This document shows, in pieces, positions 1 through 8,746 of a stretch of 64,000 nt of DNA. The stretch comes from Streptomyces sp. B1I3 (lineage in GTDB: Bacteria > Actinomycetota > Actinomycetes > Streptomycetales > Streptomycetaceae), in contig NZ_JAUSYD010000001.1 in the NCBI RefSeq assembly GCF_030816615.1, forward strand, positions 5,230,501 to 5,294,500. Direction: 5' to 3'. The position numbers were made by a program, and so were the translations under genes. The notes beneath the pieces are model-generated. The model worked only from the letters and a program-made list of their open reading frames with translations. It searched no databases and had not been told where the DNA came from. Each line of letters opens with the position of its first letter. Positions within the stretch are counted from its first letter, which is position 1.

Positions 1-858
1 TACCAGCAGGCCACGGTCTCGCTCGGCCGGATCCAGGAGCTCCTGCGGGAGCCGACCTCCACCGCCGACCACGACACACCGCAGGACGTGCCCTCGCTGC
101 GCGGCGACATCGCCTTCGAGGACGTCTCCTTCGCCTACGACGGCGAGGAGGAAGCCCTCACCGGCATCGACCTGCGCATCCCCGCCGGCCAGACGGTCGC
201 CTTCGTCGGCGAGACCGGTGCGGGCAAGTCCACGCTCGTAAAGCTGGTCGCCCGCTTCTACGACCCCACGAGCGGCCGCGTCACGGCGGACGGCACGGAC
301 CTGCGCAGGCTGGACAGGACCGCGTACCGGCACCGGCTCGGAGTGGTACCGCAGGAGTCCTACCTCTTCGCGGGCACGGTCCGCGACGCCATCGCCTACG
401 GGTTGCCGGAGGCCACCGACGCCCAGGTGGAGGCGGCGGCCCGGGCGGTCGGAGCCCACGAGATGATCGCCACCCTGGAGGGCGGCTACCTGCACGAGGT
501 CGCCGAGCGGGGCCGCAACCTCTCGGCGGGCCAGCGCCAGCTGATCGCCCTCGCCCGCGCCGAGCTGGTCGACCCCGACATCCTGCTGCTCGACGAGGCG
601 ACCGCCTCCCTGGACCTCGCCAGCGAGGCCCAGGTCAACCAGGCCACCGACCGCCTCGCCGGCCGTCGCACGACACTCGTCGTCGCCCACCGCCTGACGA
701 CGGCCGCCCGCGCCGACCGCGTCGTGGTGATGGACGGGGGCAGGGTCGCCGAGGACGGCACGCACGGCGAACTGCTCGCGAGGGACGGCCTGTACGCCCG
801 GCTGTGGCGCACGTTCATAGGGGAGGGCATGGACGAGGGCGCCCCCTCGAAGGTCTGA
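1..858 (+). CDS. ABC exporter, C-terminal ATP-binding part (5' truncated)
   Basis: Only the last 285 or so residues of the protein are in the window; the reading frame is open from base 1, so the gene starts upstream. What is visible is a complete nucleotide-binding domain: Walker A GETGAGKST, signature LSAGQ, Walker B DILLLDEATASLD and the H-loop in VVAHRLTT. The stretch before it (LGRIQELL) is the linker that joins the membrane domain to the ATPase in exporter-type half transporters such as MdlB/MsbA/multidrug families, so a fused membrane-ATPase protein is likely. The substrate cannot be told. The partner half-transporter is probably the preceding gene outside the window. Confidence 0.9.
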   Translation, partial: YQQATVSLGRIQELLREPTSTADHDTPQDVPSLRGDIAFEDVSFAYDGEEEALTGIDLRIPAGQTVAFVGETGAGKSTLVKLVARFYDPTSGRVTADGTDLRRLDRTAYRHRLGVVPQESYLFAGTVRDAIAYGLPEATDAQVEAAARAVGAHEMIATLEGGYLHEVAERGRNLSAGQRQLIALARAELVDPDILLLDEATASLDLASEAQVNQATDRLAGRRTTLVVAHRLTTAARADRVVVMDGGRVAEDGTHGELLARDGLYARLWRTFIGEGMDEGAPSKV

Positions 859-967
859 CACCGTTGTCCACCCCGCTTCTCCGGAACCTCGCACCCCCCG
901 TTGTGCGTCGTACACCCATACGCATACGTGGCCGACGAGGGTCAGGGTGTTCGACGGAGCAGGTGGG

Positions 968-1411
968 GTGGACGGAGTGACGGGACCGCTGAGGGCATCG
1001 GGACGGCCGCGGCCGGCGAAACGGCCGGCGGGCCGGCGCCTGGGGGTGGCGCTTTTCGTGCTGCCACTGCTCGGGTCCGTCGGCCTGGTGCTGGGCGGGC
1101 CCGGCGCGGCCCCCGCGCAGGCCGCGTCACCCTGTTCCGGACGGCTGGTCAAGACGGTGGCGTTCGCCACCGGTTCGCTGCGCGTCTACGAGAGCCGGGC
1201 CTACGCCTGCGCCGTCACCGTCGCCAGGGACCCGGGCGCGCGCCGCGCGATGCGCGTCTCGCTGCAGCCGCGCGGAGGCCGGGCGGTCGTCGACAGCGGC
1301 CGGTTCACCCGGCTGGCGGGCCCCGTCACGGTCCACGCGCTGAACCGGTGCGTCCGCGCCTCCGGTTCCGTCGCGGGTTCCTCGGGTTCCACCGGGTGGA
1401 TCTTGTGCTGA
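968..1411 (+). CDS. Small secreted protein resembling spore-associated protein A
   Basis: Arg/Lys-rich N-terminus, then a hydrophobic run (LGVALFVLPLLGSVGLVL) and an AQA-A site, which is a Sec signal peptide; the mature part is about 95 residues with four cysteines. The pattern DSGRF...AGPV...CVR..GS..GSS..TGW..C resembles, from memory, the small Streptomyces spore-associated protein family, so an extracellular or spore-surface role is inferred, not shown. GTG 968 has GGAG eight bases upstream; GTG 947 and GTG 977 are also in frame and possible. The gene stands alone between an ABC exporter and a secreted peptidase. Confidence 0.6.
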   Translation: MDGVTGPLRASGRPRPAKRPAGRRLGVALFVLPLLGSVGLVLGGPGAAPAQAASPCSGRLVKTVAFATGSLRVYESRAYACAVTVARDPGARRAMRVSLQPRGGRAVVDSGRFTRLAGPVTVHALNRCVRASGSVAGSSGSTGWILC

Positions 1412-1488
1412 CACGCAACTGGGTCTGGCGTGGCAGGTGTTGCCCCCGCTAGGTTCACGGCGACTGTCGTGAATCAAGGGGAGGGTGC

Positions 1489-2961
1489 ATGCGCAAGGCG
1501 CTCACAGGGGTTCTGTCGCTCGCGGTGCTCATAGGCACAGCGGGGGCGACCGGAGCCTCGGCCGGTGCGGCCACCGCCGCGGAACCGGCCGCGAAACAGA
1601 GCAGCGGCTCCACCAGCAGCAGCGAGGACGTCAAGGACCGCATCCTGGCCATCCCGGGCATGAGTCTGATCGAGGAGAAGCCGTACCCCGGTTACCGCTT
1701 CTTCGTCCTCAACTACACACAGCCGATCGACCACAGGCACCCGTCCAAGGGCACCTTCCAGCAGCGCGTCACCCTGCTGCACAAGGACACGAACCGCCCG
1801 ACGGTCTTCTTCACCAGTGGCTACAACGTCTCCACGAACCCGAGCCGCAGCGAGCCGACGCAGATCATCGACGGCAACCAGGTCTCGCTGGAATACCGCT
1901 TCTTCACCCCGTCCCGCCCGGCGCCCGCCGACTGGTCGAAGCTCGACATCTGGCAGGCCGCCAGCGACCAGCACCGGGTCTTCACGGCGCTGAAGGGGAT
2001 CTACTCCCGGAACTGGCTGACCACCGGCGGCTCCAAGGGCGGCATGACCGCCACCTACTTCGAGCGCTTCTACCCGAAGGACATGGACGGCGTCGTCGCC
2101 TACGTCGCGCCCAACGACGTCGTGAACGACGAGGACTCGGCCTACGACCGGTTCTTCGCGCGAGTCGGCACCGAGGAGTGCCGCGACCGGCTGAACGGCG
2201 TACAGCGCGAGGCACTCGTGCGCCGCGAGCCGCTGGAGAAGAAGTACAAGGCGTACGCCGCCGAGAACGGCCTCACGTTCAACACCGTCGGCTCGCTGGA
2301 CAAGGCGTACGAGGCCGTCGTCATGGACTACGTCTGGGCGTTCTGGCAGTACAGCCTGCTCTCCGACTGCGAGTCCGTGCCGGCCGACGCCCCGCAGGCC
2401 ACCGACGAGGCGATCTGGGACTCGATCGACGGCATCTCGGGCTTCTCCGCCTACGCCGACCAGGGCCTGGAGCAGTACACGCCGTACTACTACCAGGCGG
2501 GCACCCAGCTCGGCTCGCCCGACATCACGCAGCCCTGGCTGGGCGGCCTCAGCCGCTACGGCTACCAACCGCCCCGCGCCTTCGTGCCGCGCTCCATCCC
2601 CATGAAGTTCGCGCCCTCGGCGATGCGCGACGTGGACAGCTGGGTCCGGAACAACGCCAGGCACATGATGTACGTCTACGGCGAGAACGACCCGTGGGGT
2701 GCCGAGCGCTTCCGTCTGGGCCGCGGCGCCCGTGACAGCTACGTCTACACGGTGCCGGGCGGCAACCACGGATCCAAGGTCGCCGGCCTCGTCGCCGACG
2801 AGAAGGCCAGGGCGACGGCGGCGATCCTGCGCTGGGCCGGAGTCGCCCCGGCGGCCGTCGAGGCCGATCCGGCGAAGGCGAGGCCGCTCGCCAGGTTCGA
2901 CGCGAAGCTGGACAAGCGGGACGCGGAGCTCGAGAGGAAGGCGGGCACGCTGAGGCCGTGA
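1489..2961 (+). CDS. Secreted S37-family (PS-10) peptidase, tripeptidyl aminopeptidase-like
   Basis: A 490-residue serine peptidase exported by a Sec signal (hydrophobic MRKALTGVLSLAVLIG core, Ala-rich cleavage region by residue 30). The nucleophile elbow GGSKGGM puts the catalytic Ser near residue 183; YGENDPWGAE (about 402) and PGGNHGSK (about 425) fit the Asp and His of an alpha/beta-hydrolase triad. This set and the overall length match family S37, whose Streptomyces members remove N-terminal di-, tri- or tetrapeptides from extracellular proteins, often at Pro. It faces the GH3 gene on the other strand and both appear to end in one shared hairpin. Probable role: extracellular protein digestion and maturation. 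Confidence 0.85.
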   Translation: MRKALTGVLSLAVLIGTAGATGASAGAATAAEPAAKQSSGSTSSSEDVKDRILAIPGMSLIEEKPYPGYRFFVLNYTQPIDHRHPSKGTFQQRVTLLHKDTNRPTVFFTSGYNVSTNPSRSEPTQIIDGNQVSLEYRFFTPSRPAPADWSKLDIWQAASDQHRVFTALKGIYSRNWLTTGGSKGGMTATYFERFYPKDMDGVVAYVAPNDVVNDEDSAYDRFFARVGTEECRDRLNGVQREALVRREPLEKKYKAYAAENGLTFNTVGSLDKAYEAVVMDYVWAFWQYSLLSDCESVPADAPQATDEAIWDSIDGISGFSAYADQGLEQYTPYYYQAGTQLGSPDITQPWLGGLSRYGYQPPRAFVPRSIPMKFAPSAMRDVDSWVRNNARHMMYVYGENDPWGAERFRLGRGARDSYVYTVPGGNHGSKVAGLVADEKARATAAILRWAGVAPAAVEADPAKARPLARFDAKLDKRDAELERKAGTLRP

Positions 2962-2975
2962 CACGGCCCCGCAGG

Positions 2976-3030
2976 CGGGCGGGCCGGGCGTTGCCGGGTA
3001 TGTCGCACCCGGTGACGCCCGGCCCGCCCG
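2976..3030. terminator. Bidirectional terminator between convergent genes
   Basis: A perfect 16-bp inverted repeat (arms 2976-2991 and 3015-3030, CGGGCGGGCCGGGCGT and its complement) with a second inner stem CCGGGT/ACCCGG. It lies exactly in the 73-bp gap between the stop codons of the S37 peptidase and the GH3 gene. There is no U-tract, as is usual in Streptomyces. Confidence 0.8.
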
Positions 3031-3034
3031 CGCG

Positions 3035-4861
3035 TCAGTAGGACAGGCCGTAGCCGACCGGGTACAGCGCCTGCGTGGGCGTGTCCGCACGCTGCACCGG
3101 GACCGGCAGCCGGCCTTCCGGCTCGGCCCGTCCCGCGATCACCCGGGCGGCCGCCCGCAGTTCGACGTCCGTCCAGGAGTACGCGGCCAGGCTCGCCGCG
3201 TACCCCGTACCGGCCAGCTGGGCGATGTCGTACGGGTTGCGGAGCGCGAGCGTGACCACCGGGACGCCGGTCGCCGCGAGCGCCGCGACAAGGGTGCGCT
3301 GGGAGCTGGTCGCGGTGACGTTGTACGTACCCACGACGACCGCGTCCTTGCCCTGGGCGGCCGCCACCGCCTCCGCGATCCTCGCCTGTGAGGGCGCCGT
3401 TCCGGTGGACAGGGCGGTCGCCGCGTACCCCAGCTCCTGGAAGGCCTCGGCGAGCGTGGTGGTCGGCGGACCCGTCGTGCCGGACGGTGAGGCGGGATCC
3501 GCGCCGACCACGAGCAGGTTCCTGTGCGAACGGCGGGACAGCGGGAGCAGCGCACCGGTGTTGGCGAGCAGCGTGGTCGTGTGCTCGGCGATCCGGTCGG
3601 CGGCGTCGAGATGGGCCCGCGTGCCGACCGTCCGGTCCACGCCCCGGTGGGTGACGTAGGGGTCGCGGAAGAGCCCGAGCTTCCACTTCAGCCGGAGGAT
3701 GCGCAGGATCGATTCCTCGATGCGGGCCTCGCTGAGCTCCCCGCTCTTCACGGCCTCCAGGACGGCGTTCCACGCGACCGGGAGGTCGGGCGGGTTCAGC
3801 AGCTGGTCGACACCGGCCCGCAGCGCCAGGACGGGGACGCGTTCGTCGCCGTACTTCGTGCGCACTCCCTGCATGCCCAGCGAGTCGGTCACCACGACGC
3901 CGTCGTAGCCGAGCTCCTCGCGCAGGATGCCGGTGAGGATGGGGCGGGAGAGCGTGGCGGGGTCCTCGGACGGGTCCAGGGCGGGGACCACGATGTGCGC
4001 CGTCATGATCGAGTCGATGCCCGCCGCGGCGGCGGCCCGGAACGGCGGGGCGTCCAGCTCTTCCCACTGCTCCCGGGTGTGGTGGATGGAGGGCAGGCCG
4101 GTGTGGCTGTCGGTGCTGGTGTCGCCGTGGCCGGGGAAGTGCTTGGCCGTGGCGGCGACACCCGCGCTCTGGTAGCCCTTCACCTGCGCGGCGACGAGGG
4201 CGGCCACCGAATCCGGGTCGGAACCGAAGGAGCGCACGCCGATGACGGGGTTGGCCGGGTTGACGTTGACGTCGGCGTCGGGCGCGTAGTTCTGCCTGAT
4301 GCCGAGGGCGGCCAGTTCCGCACCGGCGATCTGGGCGGCCCGGCGCGTGTCGGAGCGCGAACCGCCGGCCCCCAGTGCCATGGCGCCCGGCATGAGGGTG
4401 GCCGGCTCGCCCACGCGGCAGACGATGCCGTGCTCCTGGTCGGTGGAGATCAGGAGCGGCACGGGGGTCGGCCCGGCGAGACCGGCGCGCTGGATGCCGT
4501 TGGAGAGGTCGGCGATCTGGTGCGGGTCCCGGGTGTTGTGCGCCCAGGCGAAGTAGATGATGCCGCCGACGTGGTACGTGGAGATCAGCTCGGCGGCCGT
4601 ACGGACCCCGATCTCGGCGAGGTTGGCGTCGATGTCCGCCTGGTCGGGGGCGGTCGCGGAGTGCCCGTACACCCGCATCACGAAGAGCTGGCCGACCTTC
4701 TCCTCGAGACTCATCCGGGCGATGAGCCGCTTGAGGCGGCTGTCCGTGGAGGTGCCGGATGCCTGGGCGGCGCCGGGGACGGCGACGACGCCGGTCGCTG
4801 CCACGGCGACGGTGGCAGCGGTGGCGGTGAGGAGAGCGCGTCTGGAGGTGCGGTGGTGCAC
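3035..4861 (-). CDS. Tat-exported glycoside hydrolase family 3 (beta-N-acetylhexosaminidase-like)
   Basis: A 608-residue enzyme whose N-terminus has the twin-arginine pattern SRRALL followed by an Ala/Val-rich segment and AQA-S, so it should be exported folded by Tat. The motif KHFPGHGDTSTDSHTGLP (about residues 239-256) is the NagZ-type His/Asp loop of GH3 beta-N-acetylglucosaminidases, and VVTDSLGM (about 322-329) carries the nucleophile Asp. A C-terminal alpha/beta sandwich follows, so it is a two-domain GH3. Likely substrate: beta-linked GlcNAc from chitin or peptidoglycan; another beta-glycoside is not excluded. Start GTG 4861 is preceded by GGAAGGAG. The AT-rich upstream region contains GAAACTTCC and ACTTTCC elements that may be operator halves. 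Confidence 0.85.
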   Translation of the reverse strand: MHHRTSRRALLTATAATVAVAATGVVAVPGAAQASGTSTDSRLKRLIARMSLEEKVGQLFVMRVYGHSATAPDQADIDANLAEIGVRTAAELISTYHVGGIIYFAWAHNTRDPHQIADLSNGIQRAGLAGPTPVPLLISTDQEHGIVCRVGEPATLMPGAMALGAGGSRSDTRRAAQIAGAELAALGIRQNYAPDADVNVNPANPVIGVRSFGSDPDSVAALVAAQVKGYQSAGVAATAKHFPGHGDTSTDSHTGLPSIHHTREQWEELDAPPFRAAAAAGIDSIMTAHIVVPALDPSEDPATLSRPILTGILREELGYDGVVVTDSLGMQGVRTKYGDERVPVLALRAGVDQLLNPPDLPVAWNAVLEAVKSGELSEARIEESILRILRLKWKLGLFRDPYVTHRGVDRTVGTRAHLDAADRIAEHTTTLLANTGALLPLSRRSHRNLLVVGADPASPSGTTGPPTTTLAEAFQELGYAATALSTGTAPSQARIAEAVAAAQGKDAVVVGTYNVTATSSQRTLVAALAATGVPVVTLALRNPYDIAQLAGTGYAASLAAYSWTDVELRAAARVIAGRAEPEGRLPVPVQRADTPTQALYPVGYGLSY

Positions 4862-5300
4862 GTGAGCTCCTTCCGGTGCTGAAAGAAACTTCCAAGAAGG
4901 TACGGATATATGGAAAGTAACTACCAGTCAAGAGGACCACCCGAAAAGGGCGGGACACGCGCGGCGAGTGGGGGAGCGGAGGCGCAAGGGGGTGAGGAGG
5001 GCCGCATCGGCCGGATGTGCGTCGCGCGGCCGGTCGGGCCGAGCCGTCCAGGGCGGCGCGCCGGACCGGGCTGTCGACGTAGTGGTTGGCGAGGGGGTCG
5101 TGGCCGGGGATGCGGAAGTCGTTCCGTCGCTCATGGGTACGCCTCTACGGTGGGATACGCCCAGTCACGCAGGTCATTCCCGCCCGGAAATCCTGGGCCA
5201 ATTCCCAGTCGGCGCCGGCGTGTTGGGGTTCCGGTCCGTCAGGTGGGCGAGGGTGCGGGACCTTGCCCGGCGCGTGGGCCCCCGTCCGTCGCCGTGAGCG
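4862..5300. other. Intergenic region with promoter-like AT-rich part and one doubtful small frame
   Basis: About 440 bases between the GH3 start and the end of the LysR gene. The first 60 bases are unusually AT-rich for this genome and should hold the GH3 promoter and operator. The rest has no confident gene. One small minus-strand frame (4928-5134) is listed separately because it has a good ribosome-binding site. Nothing else is recognisable. Confidence 0.5.
4928..5134 (-). pseudogene. Doubtful small protein, possibly frameshifted
   Basis: ATG 5134 has GAGG eight bases upstream, but the 68-residue product is low-complexity Thr/Pro/Ser sequence. Another reading frame across the same bases gives a more protein-like run (DFRIPGHDPLANHYVDSPVR), reachable from the same ATG if one base were missing after codon 4. 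I do not recognise the product. It may be a broken remnant, a frameshifted short gene, or chance. Confidence 0.25.
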
Positions 5301-6210
5301 TCAGGACAGCCCCGCCCGCGCCCCTGCGGCCCGCAGCGCGGCCACCGCCGCGGTGATCGCCGGCCGCCGCGCCGCCTCCGTGCGCCACAGCGCGTACACC
5401 CGCCGCACCGGTACGGGATCCAGCCGCACCGCCACCACCCCCGGCGGCAGCTGCCCCCGGCCCAGGCGCGGGATCATCGCCACGCCCAGCCCCGGCGGCG
5501 ATCAGGGCGAGCTGGGTGTGGTGCTCCTCCGCCTGATGCCGGATGTCCGGCTCGCACCCCGCAGCCCGCAGCGTCCGCACGAGCCAGTCGTGGCACACGG
5601 TGCCGGGCGGCTGGCACACCCACCGCTCCGCGGCCAGCTCCTCCCGCCGCACCGCAGTCCGCCCTCCCAGCCGGTGCCCCTCCGGCACCAGCAGATCGCA
5701 CCCGTCGTCACCGATCACGGCCTGCGCCAGGCCGTCCGGCGCCGGCAGCGGGGCGATGTCCCAGTCGTGGGCCACCGCGAGGTCGATGACGCCCTTCGCG
5801 ACCAGATCGACCGAGAGGTGCGGATCGACCTCCGTCAGCCGCGCCTCCACCGCCGGGTGCTCCCGTGCCAGCTCCGCCAGCACTCCCGGCAGCAGCCCGC
5901 GCGCCGCCGACGCGAACGCGCCGAGCGACAGCCGGCCCGTCGGTGTGCCCCTGCGCTCCTCCAGAGTCGTCTCGGCCTGTTCCACGATCGCCAGCAGCTG
6001 CTGGGCGGTGGCGGCCAGATGCACCGCATCCTCGGTGAGCGCGACCCCGCGGCCGTGCCGCTCCAGCAGCGTCGTGCGCGTCTCCCGCTCCAGCTTGGTG
6101 ATCTGCTGCGAGACGGCTGACGGGGTGTAACCGAGGGCGGCGGCCGCCGCCGCGACGGACCCGTGGACGGATACGGCGTGCAGGGCGCGAAGCCGGGACA
6201 GATCGAGCAC
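5301..6210 (-). pseudogene. LysR-family transcriptional regulator, frameshifted by +1 base
   Basis: The N-terminal winged helix-turn-helix is complete (LDLSRLRALHAVSVHGSV, then ALGYTPSAVSQQITKLERE), followed by the LysR effector domain. At 5490-5493 a run of four C (G on the coding strand) shifts the frame. Removing one base restores LIAAGLGVAMIPRLG and the normal C-terminus, giving about 302 residues, the usual LysR length; as written the frame ends in low-complexity sequence. Start GTG 6210 gives the typical LysR N-terminus. It is divergent from the EamA exporter and very likely controls it. Real mutation and sequencing error cannot be told apart here. Confidence 0.85.
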
Positions 6211-6308
6211 GGGGACCTCGCAAAGGGCGGAAGCTTCAGCGATGCTCAATCCAACCATGAAGCAATCCGTGCTGGTGCTACATGGTCCGCGCGGCCGATG
6301 CTCTGTCC
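6211..6308. promoter_or_regulatory. Divergent promoter region LysR / EamA exporter
   Basis: A 98-bp gap separates the divergent starts. On the minus strand it contains TTGCTTCATGGTTGGATTG followed by AGCA, a TGCT-N14-AGCA dyad of the T-N11-A type that LysR proteins bind. Position between a LysR gene and its divergent target supports an operator. No -35/-10 pair is clear. Confidence 0.45.
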
Positions 6309-7208
6309 ATGCGTCCTCTCCACATCGCCCTCGCCGTGCTGGTCACCGCCGTCTGGGGCGTCAACTTCGTCGTCATCGAGCTCGGGCTCGCCCACTTTCC
6401 GCCCCTGCTCTTCTCCGCGCTCCGCTTCCTCGTCGCCGCGCTGCCCGCCGTGTTCTTCGTCGGCCGGCCGAAGGTGGCCTGGAAGTGGATCGTCGGCGTG
6501 GGCCTCGCCCTGGGCGTCGCCAAGTTCGGGCTGCTCTTCATCGCCATGGACCGGGGGATGCCTGCCGGGCTCTCCTCCCTCGTCCTCCAGGTCCAGGCCG
6601 TCTTCACGGCCCTCTTCGCGGCCGTGGCGCTCGGCGAACGGCCCGGCGGGACACGGGTGCTGGGGATGGGCGCCGCCCTCGCGGGCATCGGGGTCGCCGC
6701 CGTCGACGAAGGGGCGGGCGGGCCCGTGCTCGCCTTCGTCCTCGTCGTCGCGGCGGCGGCCTGCTGGGGCGTGTCGAACGTCCTCACCCGCAAGGCCGCT
6801 CCGCGCGACTCCCTCAACTTCATGGTCTGGGTGTCGACCGTGCCGGTACTGCCGCTGCTGGGCCTGTCCCTGCTCCTCGAAGGCCCGCACCGCGACGCCG
6901 AGGCCCTGGCCGCGCTCGACCTGAGCGGCGTCGGCATCATCGTCTACGTCGCCTGGATCACCACGGTCTTCGGCTTCGGTGCCTGGGGCTTCCTGCTCCG
7001 CCACCACCCGGCCTCGTCCGTGGCCCCGTTCACCCTGCTCGTGCCGGTCTTCGGGATGTCCTCCGCGGCACTCCTCCTCGGTGAGCCGGTGAGCCCGCTG
7101 CGGTGGTGCGCGGCCGCGCTGCTGGTCGGCGGGGTGGCCCTGACCTCCCTGCCGCGGCCGCGCGCCGCCGCCGCGCAGGTGCCCGAGGCGCAGCCGGCCG
7201 GGGTCTGA
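6309..7208 (+). CDS. EamA/DMT-family metabolite exporter
   Basis: A membrane protein of about 299 residues with ten predicted hydrophobic segments in two EamA repeats; AVWGVNFVVIELGL near the start and ACWGVSNVL at the start of the second half are the matching signature of each repeat. E. coli EamA exports cysteine and O-acetylserine; other relatives export purines or amino acids, so the cargo is open. ATG 6309 gives the standard N-terminus; ATG 6282 is an in-frame alternative. The divergent LysR gene is the presumed regulator. Confidence 0.85.
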   Translation: MRPLHIALAVLVTAVWGVNFVVIELGLAHFPPLLFSALRFLVAALPAVFFVGRPKVAWKWIVGVGLALGVAKFGLLFIAMDRGMPAGLSSLVLQVQAVFTALFAAVALGERPGGTRVLGMGAALAGIGVAAVDEGAGGPVLAFVLVVAAAACWGVSNVLTRKAAPRDSLNFMVWVSTVPVLPLLGLSLLLEGPHRDAEALAALDLSGVGIIVYVAWITTVFGFGAWGFLLRHHPASSVAPFTLLVPVFGMSSAALLLGEPVSPLRWCAAALLVGGVALTSLPRPRAAAAQVPEAQPAGV

Positions 7209-7254
7209 GCCGCCGGCCCCCGCAACGGCTTCGCGGCCCGAGCCGCCGCCCTGC

Positions 7255-8043
7255 CTACTGCTTCGGCGCCCCGAGCCGCAGCAGATGCTCACGCCCCGCT
7301 GCCAGCAGACCCGGCAGGGGGGCGGCGGCGGGGTACCAGCGCTTCTCGTACTCCCAGCAGACCCAGGCGTCGGCGTCCAGCGTGTCCAGGCACGCCTTCA
7401 GGGGCAGAGCCCCGTCCCCCAGCGCCAGCGGCGTGGTCTCGTCGGCGGACGCGATGTCCTTCACCTGCACGTATCCCAGGTGCGGGGCCAGCACCGCGTG
7501 GGCGGCCACCGGCTCCTCACCCGCCAGCCACGTGTGCATGACGTCCCAGAGGGCGCCGATCTGCCCGTGGCCGACCGTGCCCACCACCCGGGCCACGTCG
7601 GCCCCGGCGCGGTGGGAGTCGTGGGTCTCCAGGAGGATGCGCACGCCCATGTCGGCGGCGTGCGGAGCCGCGGCGCCCAGCCGGCGGGCAGCGGTCCTGT
7701 CCGCCTCGGCGGGGTCCTGGTCCCCGCCGCCCGGGAAGACGCGGACGTACGCCGCCCCCAGGTCGCGGGCCAGCTCCACGAGCTCGGCGAGCTCGGCCAG
7801 CACGGCTTCGTCGTCACCCTCGGCGGCGACGCGTACGTACCCGGCGAGGGCCAGGATCTCGACCCCGCCCGTCGCGAACTCCTGCGCCACCGCGGTTCGC
7901 TCGGCGAGCGTCAGCCCGGTGTGCACCGGCTCCTCGGGGTGCGTGCGCAGCTCCACCCCCGCGTACCCGTGTCCGGCGGCGAGCCGCACCACGTCGGCGA
8001 CCGGCATCCCCGGCACCCCGAGGGTCGAGAAAGCGAGCTTCAC
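7255..8043 (-). CDS. Sugar phosphate isomerase/epimerase family TIM-barrel protein
   Basis: About 262 residues starting KLAFSTLGVPGMPVADVVRLA, the first strand of the AP-endonuclease-2-like xylose isomerase barrel. Metal-binding residues are spread as in the family: GVELR, ILLETHDSH, LWDVMHTW and YVQVKDI. GTG 8043 is preceded by GGAAGGA at correct spacing and matches the family N-terminus; an upstream in-frame extension to 8118 is unlikely. The substrate is unknown. The neighbours give no pathway: the gene sits between an exporter and the RiPP island, and ends 46 bp from the convergent EamA gene. Confidence 0.8.
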   Translation of the reverse strand: MKLAFSTLGVPGMPVADVVRLAAGHGYAGVELRTHPEEPVHTGLTLAERTAVAQEFATGGVEILALAGYVRVAAEGDDEAVLAELAELVELARDLGAAYVRVFPGGGDQDPAEADRTAARRLGAAAPHAADMGVRILLETHDSHRAGADVARVVGTVGHGQIGALWDVMHTWLAGEEPVAAHAVLAPHLGYVQVKDIASADETTPLALGDGALPLKACLDTLDADAWVCWEYEKRWYPAAAPLPGLLAAGREHLLRLGAPKQ

Positions 8044-8146
8044 GTGTGTGTCCTTCCGTTCTGCGCGGGAGCGGAGCCCGGCGCCCCGACGGCTCCTGCC
8101 CGTCGGGGCGGCCGTCACTCCCGCGCCGCCCAGCGTATGTACCTCC

Positions 8147-8746
8147 TCAGCCCGTGCCCCGCAGCAGCCGTTCCAAGCTGCCGAGCAGCTGCAGCGCGTC
8201 CTCCCGCCGGGCGCCGTCCAGGGTCCGCCCGGTGCTCCCCGCCGCGACCGGCGCCGGGGCGGCCACCCGCAGGGCGGCGGCCGCCTGCCGGGCGAACATC
8301 GCCAGCAGGTCCAGTTCGCGGACGCCCGACCGCGCCTGGGGTGAAGGATCCAGGACCTCCAGCACCCCCAGGACGCGGGAGTCGCTGATCAGCGGGGCCG
8401 CCATCAGCGCCTGCGGTACGTACGCAGTGGACTCCGCCAGGGAACGGTCGAAGGACGGGTCGCTGACCAGGTCGTCCACCACCATCGGCTCTCCCGAGGT
8501 CGCCACCCAGCCGGCGATGCCCCGCCCCGCGGGGAAACGGCGGCCCACCAGGAACTCCTCGCCCTCACCGGAGACGGCCTGGAAGACGAGTTCGTCCGCC
8601 TCCTCGTCGAGCAGGAAGACGGAGCTGGCGGCGGCCCCGAAGATCGCGCGTGCCACATCGACGACCGACTGGAGCAGTTCGCGCCGGGCGGCGTCGCCCG
8701 GGGCGGGGAGGGAGGCGAGCGTGATGTCAGTTCTCGGAGTCGTCAC
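8147..8746 (-). CDS. GAF-domain protein at the end of the radical SAM RiPP operon
   Basis: A 199-residue soluble protein that is essentially one GAF domain: VFLLDEEADELVFQAVSGEGEEFLVGRRFPAG is split across its central strands, with GIAGWVATSGEP and AAPLISDSRVLGVLEVLDP following. GAF domains bind small molecules, including cyclic nucleotides and tetrapyrroles. Start GTG 8746 overlaps the TGA of the subtilisin gene, so translation is coupled. Because the operon also encodes a nucleotide cyclase, this could be its second-messenger sensor; that is inference. No output domain is attached. Confidence 0.75.
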   Translation of the reverse strand: MTTPRTDITLASLPAPGDAARRELLQSVVDVARAIFGAAASSVFLLDEEADELVFQAVSGEGEEFLVGRRFPAGRGIAGWVATSGEPMVVDDLVSDPSFDRSLAESTAYVPQALMAAPLISDSRVLGVLEVLDPSPQARSGVRELDLLAMFARQAAAALRVAAPAPVAAGSTGRTLDGARREDALQLLGSLERLLRGTG

